This document shows positions 52,527 to 60,216 of a DNA stretch of 64,000 bases, piece after piece. The position numbers and the translations under genes were made by a program. The notes under the pieces were generated by a model. That model was not told the origin of the DNA. It saw only the letters and a list, made by a program, of their open reading frames with translations, and ran no database searches. Position 1 is the stretch's first letter. Each line of letters begins with the position of its first letter. The DNA is from Devosia rhodophyticola (GTDB lineage Bacteria > Pseudomonadota > Alphaproteobacteria > Rhizobiales > Devosiaceae), in the NCBI RefSeq assembly GCF_028816475.1, contig NZ_CP118247.1, positions 868,001 to 932,000 of the forward strand. Reading direction: 5' to 3'.

Positions 52527-52542
52527 TCAATCACTTGATTGA
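52527..52542. promoter_or_regulatory. Palindromic operator candidate upstream of the TetR gene
   Basis: TCAATCA-CT-TGATTGA is a perfect 7-bp inverted repeat with a 2-base spacer, 54 bases before the TetR start. TetR-family regulators of drug exporters typically bind such a site before their own operon. The remainder of the 338-base gap 52258-52595 shows no gene. Confidence 0.55.
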
Positions 52543-52595
52543 GACGCCGCGTTGGGATACCCGGAACGGCCCAGCCCAATAGTCAACACCAGACC

Positions 52596-53225
52596 ATGAC
52601 CGTCCAGATCACCATACCAAACAAGCGCGAAAGCACCGACGAGCGCCGCCTGGCCATTGCCCTGGCGGCACGCGCACTGATCGTGGAAAAAGGGTTTGAG
52701 GGGCTGCGCACCCGCGATATCGCCGAGCGGGTCGGCATCAATATTGCCACGCTGCACTATCACGTGCCGACCAAGAAAGCCTTGATCCAGTTGGTAGCTC
52801 AGACCATCGAGCGGGATTTCAGACAGCAGGAAGAACGGCGTCCGCGCAAACATCTGCCAGCGATTGAGCGGTTGCGTATCGAGTTTGACGATCAGCGCGA
52901 AACACTGGTTGATAATCCGGCGCTGGTGGTTGCGATGAGCGAACTGATGCAACGGGCGCGTCGCGATCCCGATGTTGCGCAGATCCTGCAGCCGCTTTAT
53001 GATTCCTGGATACTCCAACTCACCGACATTGTTACCGCCGGACGGGCGGACGGCAGTTTCCGGCCTGATATCGACCCCAATGCCGCCGCCAACATCATTG
53101 CGGGAGCCATAGGCAACCTGTGGCGCCAGCAGGGGGATTGCCCTGACAATTTTGACAATATTACCCGGGAATTGGAGCGATCGCTGCTTTGCCCGGCAAA
53201 CGACAACAAGGATCCGGCACCATGA
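52596..53225 (+). CDS. TetR-family transcriptional regulator
   Basis: A 209-residue repressor-type protein. The helix-turn-helix spans about 14-60: RRLAIALAARALIVEKGFEGLRTRDIAERVGINIATLHYHV, including the recognition helix ATLHYHVPTK. The rest is an all-helical ligand domain with the ARRDPDVAQILQPLYDSW helix. Its stop overlaps the ATG of the MFS exporter (ATGA), so the two form an operon, as expected for a regulator of an efflux pump. I placed the start at ATG 52596. The ligand is unknown. Confidence 0.9.
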   Translation: MTVQITIPNKRESTDERRLAIALAARALIVEKGFEGLRTRDIAERVGINIATLHYHVPTKKALIQLVAQTIERDFRQQEERRPRKHLPAIERLRIEFDDQRETLVDNPALVVAMSELMQRARRDPDVAQILQPLYDSWILQLTDIVTAGRADGSFRPDIDPNAAANIIAGAIGNLWRQQGDCPDNFDNITRELERSLLCPANDNKDPAP

Positions 53226-54724
53226 ATGCCCCCCATTTTCACGTCCCCCAGAGCGTCGAGGAAGCAGATCCGCGCCGCTGGATCGCGTTGGTGATCCTGC
53301 TGATGGCCAATTTCATGAACCTGATCGACGTGACCATCGTCAATGTGGCCATTCCGACGATGGAATCGGGGCTGGGCGCCTCCGACAGCCAAATTGAATG
53401 GGTGATCGCGGGCTATGTCCTGGCCTTTGCACTGGGTCTTTTGCCGTTCGGGCGGCTGGGGGACATCATTGGGCGCAAGTCGATGTTCCTGATGGGCGTT
53501 GCCGGTTTTACGATCGGGTCGGCGTTGTGCGGGCTTTCACCTTCCATCGAATGGCTGGTCGCGGCGCGCATTCTGCAGGGTTTTGCTGGTGCGGTGATGA
53601 CACCGCAGGTAATGGCCATCGTGCAGGTGACGTTTCCGCCGCAGGAAAAGGGTCTGGCATTTTCCCTGTTCGGGCTGTCCGCAGGCATGGCGTCGGTGGC
53701 TGGGCCATTGGTGGGTGGTCTATTGATCAATGCCAATTTGTGGGGTCTGGACTGGCGACCGATCTTTTTGATCAATATTCCGCTGGGGGTGCTGGCGATT
53801 GTCGCTGGCTCGATCCTTATTCCCAAAACGCCACGACATCCGACGCTCAAGAATGACTATGTGGGCATTGGCCTGTTCAGCGCCGCCATTCTGCTGCTGA
53901 TCTATCCGTTGATCGAAGGGCGGGCCTATGGTTGGCCGCTCTGGATATTCGGGATGATGGTATTGTCGTTCATCGGCATGGTGGCGTTCTACCTGTGGCA
54001 GAAGCGGCGCGATGCGTTGGGGCAAGCGCAATTGCTGCCGATATCGCTGCTGGAGAACCGGAATTTTGTGCTCGGCGCCTTCATGGTCATGGTGTTTTTC
54101 TCCGGCATGCCGGGGCTTTTTCTGGTGCTGGCGATTTTCCTTCAAACCGGGTTTGGCTTTTCGCCGCTCGAATCCGGACTGACCACGGTTCCCTTCCCGA
54201 TTGGAGTGCTGATGGCATCGCTGTTGGCGGGGCGGTTGGGCAGCAACTTCCTCAAGCAGCGGTTGGCTGGTGGCGCGACGACCATGGTGGTGGGGATGTT
54301 GACGTTGCGCTGGGTCTTGAGCGGCATTGATCAAAGCATCGATCATTGGTGGTTTGCGGTACCGCTGTTCATTTCCGGGGTTGGTCTGGGAACCGCAGTT
54401 TCTTCGCTGTTCCAGACGGTCCTGGCGGGTATTCCGTCTCAGGATGCCGGGTCGGGATCGGGCACGTTGCAAGCGTTTCAGCAGGTAGGCGGCTCGTTTG
54501 GCGTGGCATTGGTGGGGCAGATATTTTTTACCTGGCTGGCCAATGCCGAGGCTTGGGGGGCGACGTCCAAGGGCACCGCATTCAGCAATGCGGCTTCAAA
54601 TGCAATGCTTTATGTGATCGGGGCGTTCCTCGTGGTGGCGCTGTTGGTGCCCTTTCTCAAGGTTACCAACCAGCCCGGTCATCGCGGCAATAAGCCGGAT
54701 GAACCCATATTGGTTGAAGTGTAA
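53222..54724 (+). CDS. MFS drug exporter, DHA2 (14-helix) type
   Basis: A 500-residue membrane protein with about 14 hydrophobic segments. MANFMNLIDVTIVNVAIPTM holds motif D1 of drug:proton antiporters. GRLGDIIGRKSMF is motif A after helix 2, and ILQGFAGAVMTPQVMAIV is motif B with the conserved arginine upstream. AGMASVAGPLVGGLL is motif C, typical of exporters. These mark an EmrB/QacA-like multidrug efflux pump in the inner membrane. It is coupled to the TetR gene and followed by a strong terminator. No membrane-fusion (EmrA) partner is adjacent. Confidence 0.9.
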   Translation: MNAPHFHVPQSVEEADPRRWIALVILLMANFMNLIDVTIVNVAIPTMESGLGASDSQIEWVIAGYVLAFALGLLPFGRLGDIIGRKSMFLMGVAGFTIGSALCGLSPSIEWLVAARILQGFAGAVMTPQVMAIVQVTFPPQEKGLAFSLFGLSAGMASVAGPLVGGLLINANLWGLDWRPIFLINIPLGVLAIVAGSILIPKTPRHPTLKNDYVGIGLFSAAILLLIYPLIEGRAYGWPLWIFGMMVLSFIGMVAFYLWQKRRDALGQAQLLPISLLENRNFVLGAFMVMVFFSGMPGLFLVLAIFLQTGFGFSPLESGLTTVPFPIGVLMASLLAGRLGSNFLKQRLAGGATTMVVGMLTLRWVLSGIDQSIDHWWFAVPLFISGVGLGTAVSSLFQTVLAGIPSQDAGSGSGTLQAFQQVGGSFGVALVGQIFFTWLANAEAWGATSKGTAFSNAASNAMLYVIGAFLVVALLVPFLKVTNQPGHRGNKPDEPILVEV

Positions 54725-54736
54725 CGCGGGCCTAGA

Positions 54737-54763
54737 AAAAGGGGAGCATATGCTCCCCTTTTG
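54737..54763 (+). terminator. Rho-independent terminator after the efflux operon
   Basis: A perfect 26-bp palindrome, AAAAGGGGAGCAT and its complement ATGCTCCCCTTTT, lies 12 bases after the exporter stop. It ends in TTTT and could act in both directions. Confidence 0.88.
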
Positions 54764-54775
54764 TTAACGTTGAGG

Positions 54776-54856
54776 CTAGAGCGCCGGGCGCTCTAGCCTC
54801 TGGTGTCGCATCGTTTCTTGCGGAACCCGGTTCCCACTTTCCGCACGATGCTCTAG
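54776..54856. repeat. Dispersed palindromic repeat, copy B
   Basis: It shares with 45071-45175 the modules CTAGAGCGCCGGGCG, GTGTCGC-TCGTTT, CCGGTTCCCACTTTCCGCA and CGATGCTCTAG, but lacks the extra 20-base hairpin of copy A. The start and end CTAGAGC/GCTCTAG form a terminal inverted pair. Its last bases overlap the end of argB. Confidence 0.75.
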
Positions 54857-55768
54857 CGCACGATCAGCGTGCCGGCACCATATTCGGTAAAGAGTTCGAC
54901 CAGGACGACATGAGGCGTCTTGCCGTTGAGAATGACGACACCTTCAACCCCATCTTCGAGTGCTTCAAGGCAGGTTTCCACCTTTGGAATCATGCCGCCT
55001 GAAATGGTGCCGTCGGCGATTAGCGCCTTGGCTTCGCGCACCGTCAGTTCGGCGATCAGCTGCCCATCCTTGTCGAGCACACCGGGAACGTCGGTCAGGA
55101 ACAGCAAACGCTTGGCACCGAGCGAACCGGCAATGGCGCCAGCGAAAGTATCGGCGTTGATATTATAGGTCGCGCCGTCGCGGCCGGGGGCAACGGGGGC
55201 AATGACCGGTATCATTTCCGAGCGCGCCAGAAGGTCGAGCAAGGTGCGGTCGATTTCGACCGGCTCGCCGACAAACCCCAGATCCAGTACCCGTTCGATA
55301 TTGGAGGTCGGGTCGATGACCTTTTTCGGCCTTGCGGGCAAAGACCATGTTGCCGTCCTTGCCGCAGAGGCCAATGGCCCATTCGCCTTCGGCATTGATC
55401 AGCGCGACGATTTCCTTGTTGATCGAGCCTGCGAGGACCATTTCGACGATCTCCATCGTCCGCCGATCGGTGACACGCAAGCCGCCCTCAAACTTGGATT
55501 CAATGCCAAGGCTTTTGAGCATCAACGCAATTTGCGGGCCGCCCCCGTGCACAACGATGGGATTGACCTTGGATTGCTTGAGCAGCGCGATGTCGCGGGC
55601 GAAGGCTTGGCCAAGGGCGGGGTCGCCCATGGCGTGGCCACCATATTTGACCACGACAGTCTTGCCCTCATAACGCTGCATGAAGGGCAGCGCCTGCGCC
55701 AGAATTCCGGCGTCATGAGAAAAGTTATGTTCCTGGGAGGACGTTGGCGGTGTCGGCACCTGAGTCAT
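54853..55768 (-). pseudogene. argB: Acetylglutamate kinase with a one-base frameshift
   Basis: The two frames make one complete ArgB of about 304 residues, which phosphorylates N-acetylglutamate in arginine synthesis. The N-terminal frame has [31 protein letters not shown] and [20 protein letters not shown]. The C-terminal frame has [51 protein letters not shown] and the substrate loop [16 protein letters not shown]. They meet at a run of five A on the coding strand (55330-55334). With four A the text reads [15 protein letters not shown] without a break. A biosynthetic gene split only at a homopolymer is more likely a sequencing error than a real loss. Confidence 0.88.
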
Positions 55769-55967
55769 GGGTCTAGTGATTTCCCTTCAAAGGCGGCGTA
55801 AATCTGATCGGGCTCTGATCTAGTCGATTTTGGCGACGAGCGATACCGCCACGTCCTGAATTATTGTGTGACATGATCCAATCATATGGCAACTGCGTTT
55901 CAATAGTGGGCTACAAAAACCATGAGGGAGCGCGCGGATAGGCATTTGGCCGATTGCGCGATAGTAT

Positions 55968-56519
55968 ATGGTCATGCAAACACCGTCCCAAGACATTGCC
56001 GATCTGATTGCGCGTTGTGCGCTGCGCGACCGGGCAGCGTTTCGGTCGCTCTATGAACGCACCAGCGCGAAACTATTCGGGGTGACCCTGCGTATCTTGA
56101 AAGACCGATCCGAAGCCGAGGAGGCTATTCAGGAAGTGTACGTCAAGATCTGGCAGCGATCCGACCGCTATGTCGCCGGCAAATACAGCCCCATCAGTTG
56201 GCTGGTCGCTGTGGCGCGCAATCATTCGCTCGATATCTTGCGGGCACGCCGACCCATATCGGACGATATTGATGTGGCGCTGGAAATTCCTGATGCCGGG
56301 CCTAGCCCGGAACGGGCAACAGAAAACAGTCAGGAACGCGCCCAGATTGAATCATGTCTGGGTGAACTTGATCAGGATAAGGCCGAGGCCGTGCGCGGCG
56401 CGTATCTCGACGGGTATAGTTATGATGAGTTGGCACAGCGCCATGCGGTGCCGCTCAATACAATGCGAACATGGCTGCGCCGCAGCCTGATTAAACTAAG
56501 AGAGTGTTTGAGCGCATGA
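55968..56519 (+). CDS. ECF-type RNA polymerase sigma factor
   Basis: A 183-residue sigma-70-family regulator of the extracytoplasmic function class. Region 2 covers about 20-90 (FRSLYERTSAKLFGVTLRIL, AEEAIQEVYVKIWQRSDRY, WLVAVARNHSLDILRARR). Region 4 covers about 125-180 (AVRGAYLDGYSYDELAQRH, PLNTMRTWLRRSLIKLREC). The stop overlaps the ATG of the anti-sigma gene by 4 bases. It probably responds to envelope or oxidative stress and may transcribe its own operon and the nearby fasciclin and msrB genes; no promoter motif was found to prove this. ATG 55974 is an alternative start. Confidence 0.9.
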   Translation: MVMQTPSQDIADLIARCALRDRAAFRSLYERTSAKLFGVTLRILKDRSEAEEAIQEVYVKIWQRSDRYVAGKYSPISWLVAVARNHSLDILRARRPISDDIDVALEIPDAGPSPERATENSQERAQIESCLGELDQDKAEAVRGAYLDGYSYDELAQRHAVPLNTMRTWLRRSLIKLRECLSA

Positions 56520-57238
56520 GTACCAGTGATGACATCGGCGATCCCGTTGGCGGCAATGCCCTGGTCGCCGAGTTTGTCCTTGGGCTGCTTGATAGCGCCG
56601 AGCACGAGCGCGTGGCAAAATTGATCCGCGACGACCCTCGCCTTCAGGCAGAGCAGCATTTTTGGGAAAGCCGGTTCGCCGCGCTCAATGCCGAATATGA
56701 AGAGGTGGCGGTGCCGGCCCATTTGATCAATGCTATCGAGGCGCGAGCCTTTGGCGATGCGGTTGGCAGGCAAAAATCGCGCTTGTGGGACAGTCTGATC
56801 CTGTGGCGCGGTCTGGCAGCCGGCGCGCTGGCGGTTGCAGTGGTCGCCATTGGCATGAATGCTGGCGGCAACCCTGGCACCAACGATGCGGCAAGCCTTG
56901 CAACGCAATTGGTGGCAGCGCTGGAGCTTGATGGCAGCAGCGTCAAATTTGTAGCGCTTTATGATAGTGCGACTGGCACGGTGCGATTAACCTCGCTGTC
57001 GGGTGAGCCGGTGCCCGACAAGGATTTTGAGCTTTGGGCCATTCAGGGCGGCAACAATCCGATCTCGATGGGCGTGGTGCCCGTCAATCAGCGCACGCAG
57101 GTGACCTTGTCGCCCGATGTCATGGCAGGTTGGGGCGCGGGCTCAGTTCTGGCGATTACACTTGAACCCAAGGGCGGCTCGCCCACCGGTGATCCAACCG
57201 GACCGATCGTTGCCAAGGGCTCTGTCACCCAGATCTAG
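56516..57238 (+). CDS. RskA-type anti-sigma factor
   Basis: A 240-residue membrane protein. Residues about 1-85 form the cytoplasmic zinc-less anti-sigma region (NALVAEFVLGLLDSAEHERV, WESRFAALN). One transmembrane helix lies at about 100-120 (GLAAGALAVAVVAIGMNA). The outer part is an RskA domain, with FVALYDSATGTVRLTSLSGEPVPD, DFELWAIQGGNNPISMGVV and the end LAITLEPKGGSPTGDPTGP. It would hold the ECF factor until a signal leads to its proteolysis or release. The start overlaps the sigma-factor stop. A strong terminator follows. Confidence 0.9.
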   Translation: MSTSDDIGDPVGGNALVAEFVLGLLDSAEHERVAKLIRDDPRLQAEQHFWESRFAALNAEYEEVAVPAHLINAIEARAFGDAVGRQKSRLWDSLILWRGLAAGALAVAVVAIGMNAGGNPGTNDAASLATQLVAALELDGSSVKFVALYDSATGTVRLTSLSGEPVPDKDFELWAIQGGNNPISMGVVPVNQRTQVTLSPDVMAGWGAGSVLAITLEPKGGSPTGDPTGPIVAKGSVTQI

Positions 57239-57262
57239 TCTGGGACATGGAAATCTCACTCA

Positions 57263-57296
57263 AATCCTGTCGGCATACACGCCGACAGGATTTTTT
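57263..57296 (+). terminator. Rho-independent terminator after the sigma/anti-sigma operon
   Basis: A 12-bp perfect stem AATCCTGTCGGC/GCCGACAGGATT with a 6-base loop, followed by TTTT. It lies 24 bases after the anti-sigma stop and separates the pair from the fasciclin gene. Confidence 0.9.
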
Positions 57297-57443
57297 AGTT
57301 TTGGCAAGGCGATCGACGCCGGCCGGACCAAAATCGAAGCTTTTCGCAAAATCGGAAAAATAGCTGAAACTATCCTGAAACGCCTTCGTTGCTTTGGCTG
57401 TCCCCGAAACAAAGGGGAAAGACACACAGGAAGGAACGTCCCC

Positions 57444-58019
57444 ATGAAACTCTCGATCCGCAGCCTTGCCCTCACCACCATGTTGACCGTCTCATCGCTT
57501 TCGGGCGCTGCAGCTTTCGCCCAGGACAACCCAATGGTTGGTGGCGCAGCCATGTATGCTGACAAGAACATCATCGAAAATGCTGTCAATTCAGCTGATC
57601 ACACCACTTTGGTTGCTGCCGTCAAGGCTGCCGGGCTGGTGGATACGCTTTCGGGTGAAGGTCCATTTACTGTTCTGGCCCCAACCAACGAAGCATTTGA
57701 CGCGCTGCCAGCCGGCACCGTCGAGACTTTGCTGAAACCAGAAAACAAGGAAATGCTATCAACGATCCTGGCTTGCCATGTCATTGCAGCCAAGGCCTTG
57801 TCGACTGACATCGTTGGCATGGTCAAGGATGATGGCGGCGAGCACATGGTTGATACCGTTGGCGGCTGTAAGCTGACCCTCAAGACCACTGCTGATGGTG
57901 GCGTTACCGTTACCGACGAAAACGGCACAACGGCCAATGTCACCATTGCCGACGTGATGCAGAGCAATGGCGTAATCCATGTGATTGACGCTGTTCTGAC
58001 ACCAAAGTCCTCAATGTAA
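57444..58019 (+). CDS. Secreted fasciclin-domain protein
   Basis: A 191-residue exported protein. The signal peptide is MKLSIRSLALTTMLTVSSLS with cleavage after AFA. The mature part is one fasciclin (FAS1) domain: NSADHTTLVAAVKAAGLVDTLSG, then the H1 motif GPFTVLAPTNEAFDALP, and the H2 motif VIHVIDAVLTP at the end. Two cysteines (LACHV, GGCKL) may form a disulfide. FAS1 domains mediate adhesion. A gene of this type next to an ECF/RskA pair is a known arrangement, and the sigma factor may control it. I chose ATG 57444 with AAGGAA upstream. Confidence 0.92.
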   Translation: MKLSIRSLALTTMLTVSSLSGAAAFAQDNPMVGGAAMYADKNIIENAVNSADHTTLVAAVKAAGLVDTLSGEGPFTVLAPTNEAFDALPAGTVETLLKPENKEMLSTILACHVIAAKALSTDIVGMVKDDGGEHMVDTVGGCKLTLKTTADGGVTVTDENGTTANVTIADVMQSNGVIHVIDAVLTPKSSM

Positions 58020-58094
58020 CCTATCGACGGCGACTAACGAATAGATCTGTGGCGGCCCGGTCTTTTGCAAAAATGATCGGGCTCTCACACAATC

Positions 58095-58188
58095 TTGACG
58101 TGCACCCGCTTCGCCCAAGCAATTACAGTGCACGTCAAAGGGCCCGCGATGCTGCTACCTCCCTCCGGTGGCTTTGGGGCGCGGGCCC
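58095..58188 (+). promoter_or_regulatory. Structured leader of msrB: two tandem hairpins
   Basis: An 11-bp perfect inverted repeat TTGACGTGCAC (58095-58105) / GTGCACGTCAA (58128-58138) is followed after one base by a 9-bp repeat GGGCCCGCG (58140-58148) / CGCGGGCCC (58180-58188). The loop of the second contains CTCCCT (58159-58164), an exact complement of AGGGAG (58198-58203), the ribosome-binding site of msrB. The layout suggests translational control by alternative pairing. No known riboswitch is recognised. Confidence 0.5.
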
Positions 58189-58210
58189 GCCTCTTTCAGG
58201 GAGTTGGACG

Positions 58211-58708
58211 ATGAAGTTTGACCGACGTAATTTTATCTTTGGCGGCGCAACGCTGCTCGGGCTAGGTGGCCTGGGTTATCTGATGCGCAGCACCGCCCCC
58301 GCAGTTGCCAGTGAAGGCAATTTTGCAGTGACCATGACCGACGACGAGTGGCGCGCAAAACTCGGCGATGCCGCCTATCAGGTCCTGCGTCATGAAGGCA
58401 CGGAACGCGCCTTTACCTCGCCACTACTCGATGAGCACCGTGTTGGCGTCTTTGCCTGCGCCGGTTGCGATCTACCGCTCTACAATTCGGATACCAAGTT
58501 TGAAAGCGGCACCGGTTGGCCAAGTTTTTACACCTATATCGACGGTGCCCTTGGCACCAAGGTGGACAACTCGCTGTTCGGTCAGCGTACGGAAGTCCAT
58601 TGCAGCCGCTGCGGCGGGCATCAGGGCCATGTGTTTGAGGATGGTCCGAAGCCAACGGGGCTTCGCTATTGCATCAATGGCGTTTCCGTCAAGTTTGTCG
58701 CAGCCTGA
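58211..58708 (+). CDS. msrB: Peptide-methionine (R)-S-oxide reductase, exported
   Basis: A 165-residue repair enzyme that reduces the R-form of methionine sulfoxide in damaged proteins. It has an N-terminal leader, MKFDRRNFIFGGATLLGLGG, with a twin-arginine-like RRNF and a hydrophobic stretch, so it should be exported or membrane-anchored. Zinc cysteines are CAGC and CSRC; GTGWPSFYTYIDGALG, HQGHVFEDGPKPTGLRYCIN carry the substrate site, and the catalytic cysteine is in RYCIN. The start is ATG 58211. Together with the fasciclin and ECF/RskA genes it hints at an envelope oxidative-stress set. Confidence 0.92.
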   Translation: MKFDRRNFIFGGATLLGLGGLGYLMRSTAPAVASEGNFAVTMTDDEWRAKLGDAAYQVLRHEGTERAFTSPLLDEHRVGVFACAGCDLPLYNSDTKFESGTGWPSFYTYIDGALGTKVDNSLFGQRTEVHCSRCGGHQGHVFEDGPKPTGLRYCINGVSVKFVAA

Positions 58709-58734
58709 TTGATAAAATCCACATTGAATTCAGG

Positions 58735-58766
58735 TGCCCTTTGCAGCTAATGCGAAGGGCATTTTT
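58735..58766 (+). terminator. Rho-independent terminator after msrB
   Basis: A 7-bp stem TGCCCTT/AAGGGCA with a 13-base loop, followed by TTTTT. It lies 27 bases after the msrB stop and just before the amidotransferase gene. Confidence 0.75.
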
Positions 58767-58780
58767 CGCTGAGGGCTTTC

Positions 58781-59485
58781 GTGCAGATCACCATTATCCA
58801 GACCGGGCAGGTTCCCCCTGCCCTCGCCGACACTTTCGAGCCTTATCCTCAAATGTTTGAAGCCATGTTTGACGGCACGGGCGCACACTTTGATTTTGAG
58901 ACGATTGCGGTTCATGAGGGTGCGCCCCTGCCCGACCCCGTCGGGCTCGCAGCCATCGTGATCACCGGATCGTCAGCCGGGGTTTATGATGATCTGATCT
59001 GGATGGCGCCGCTGCGCCAGTTTATTCGCGACGCCTATGCGGCGGGAACCCGAATGGTCGGCATCTGTTTTGGCCATCAGATCATGGCCGACGCGTTGGG
59101 CGGAGATGTGGGAAAATCGGAAAAAGGCTGGGGGTTGGGTCGACACACCTATGCTGTAACCAATCGCCCCGACTTTATGGCCGATGCACCACAGACCCTG
59201 GCCATCGCCTGTTCGCATCAAGATCAGGTCAAGGTGCCGCCAGCGGCGGCGCGCGTCATTATGGCATCCGATTTCACGCCGAATGCCGGGCTGATGTACG
59301 AGAATGGCGCGGCACTGAGTTTTCAGCCGCATCCCGAGTTTGACAACGATTTCATGCTGGCTTTGGCGGCGCTGCGACGCGGCCAGGTGCCTGACCAGTT
59401 GGTGGAAGCTGCCGAGGCATCGGTTTCGACACCATCTGACAGCAAGGCACTGGCGGGCTATATAGCGACATTTCTGACCAGATAA
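58781..59485 (+). CDS. Class I glutamine amidotransferase-like protein
   Basis: A 234-residue stand-alone GATase domain. The nucleophile elbow is MVGICFGHQIMADALGG (cysteine about 104), and the histidine and glutamate of the triad are in SFQPHPEFD. AIVITGSSAGVYDD gives the oxyanion region, and IACSHQDQVKVPP is typical of GuaA-like relatives such as YfeJ. The start is GTG at 58781, with GAGGG upstream. Such lone proteins can act in GMP synthase-like or gamma-glutamyl metabolism; no partner synthetase is adjacent. It is convergent with phoB. Confidence 0.85.
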   Translation: MQITIIQTGQVPPALADTFEPYPQMFEAMFDGTGAHFDFETIAVHEGAPLPDPVGLAAIVITGSSAGVYDDLIWMAPLRQFIRDAYAAGTRMVGICFGHQIMADALGGDVGKSEKGWGLGRHTYAVTNRPDFMADAPQTLAIACSHQDQVKVPPAAARVIMASDFTPNAGLMYENGAALSFQPHPEFDNDFMLALAALRRGQVPDQLVEAAEASVSTPSDSKALAGYIATFLTR

Positions 59486-59507
59486 ATCCAAGGCCATCAG
59501 GCCCCGG

Positions 59508-60209
59508 TTAGCTGGCTTTTTCAAACCGTTCGTCAAAGGCATAACCGGCGCCGCGAACGGTGCGGATCGGATCGGCAGAACGACCGCGATTGATCGCCTT
59601 GCGAAGGCGTCCGACGTGAACATCGACAGTGCGTTCATCGACATAAACATCATTGCCCCAAACGCCGTCGAGCAATTGCTCGCGCGAATAGACACGACCC
59701 GGGTGGCGCATCAGATATTCCAGCAGGCGGTATTCGGTGGGGCCGAGGTGGACTTCGCGGCCCGAGCGGCTGACGCGATGGCTGGTGCGATCCAGCTCCA
59801 GATCACCGGCCTTGAGAACGGCGGTGACCAATTGCGGGCTGGAACGGCGCAAAAGGGCATTGATGCGGGCGAGCAGTTCGGGCACCGAGAACGGTTTGAC
59901 GACATAATCGTCGGCACCCGTGGCCAGACCGCGTACCCGCTCTTCTTCTTCACCACGGGCGGTGATCATGATGATGGGGATGCGCGCGGTTTCCTCGCGG
60001 GCGCGCCAGCGGCGGCACAGTTCAATGCCGGAAAGGCCGGGCAGCATCCAATCGAGCAGGATCAAATCCGGTGTGGTTTCCTGCATGGCCTCAACAGCTT
60101 CATCGCCGCTTTCGGCGGTCAGCACGCGAAATCCTTCGGCCTCGAGATTATAACGCATGAGGACGGACAGGTCCGCCTCGTCCTCAACGACCAGAATTGT
60201 TGCAGCCAT
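59508..60209 (-). CDS. phoB: Phosphate regulon response regulator PhoB
   Basis: A 233-residue two-domain regulator. The receiver domain has VVEDEADLSVLMRYNLEAEG, the phospho-acceptor aspartate in LILLDWMLPGLSG (about 53) and the lysine in DDYVVKPFS. The DNA-binding winged helix is at about 135-228: LGPTEYRLLEYLMRHPGRVYSREQLLDGVWG, DERTVDVHVGRLRKAIN and TVRGAGYAF. It activates Pho-box promoters in phosphate starvation. The start is ATG 60209; a longer frame overlaps phoU. It ends the pst-phoU-phoB block, with only 7 bases between it and phoU. The sensor kinase gene phoR is not in view. Confidence 0.95.
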   Translation of the reverse strand: MAATILVVEDEADLSVLMRYNLEAEGFRVLTAESGDEAVEAMQETTPDLILLDWMLPGLSGIELCRRWRAREETARIPIIMITARGEEEERVRGLATGADDYVVKPFSVPELLARINALLRRSSPQLVTAVLKAGDLELDRTSHRVSRSGREVHLGPTEYRLLEYLMRHPGRVYSREQLLDGVWGNDVYVDERTVDVHVGRLRKAINRGRSADPIRTVRGAGYAFDERFEKAS

Positions 60210-60216
60210 CCGCTCT

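Noticed and set aside
53720..54472. 250-codon minus-strand frame over the MFS gene
   Set aside because: Composition (Gln, Arg, His-rich) is typical of the complement of a membrane-protein gene.
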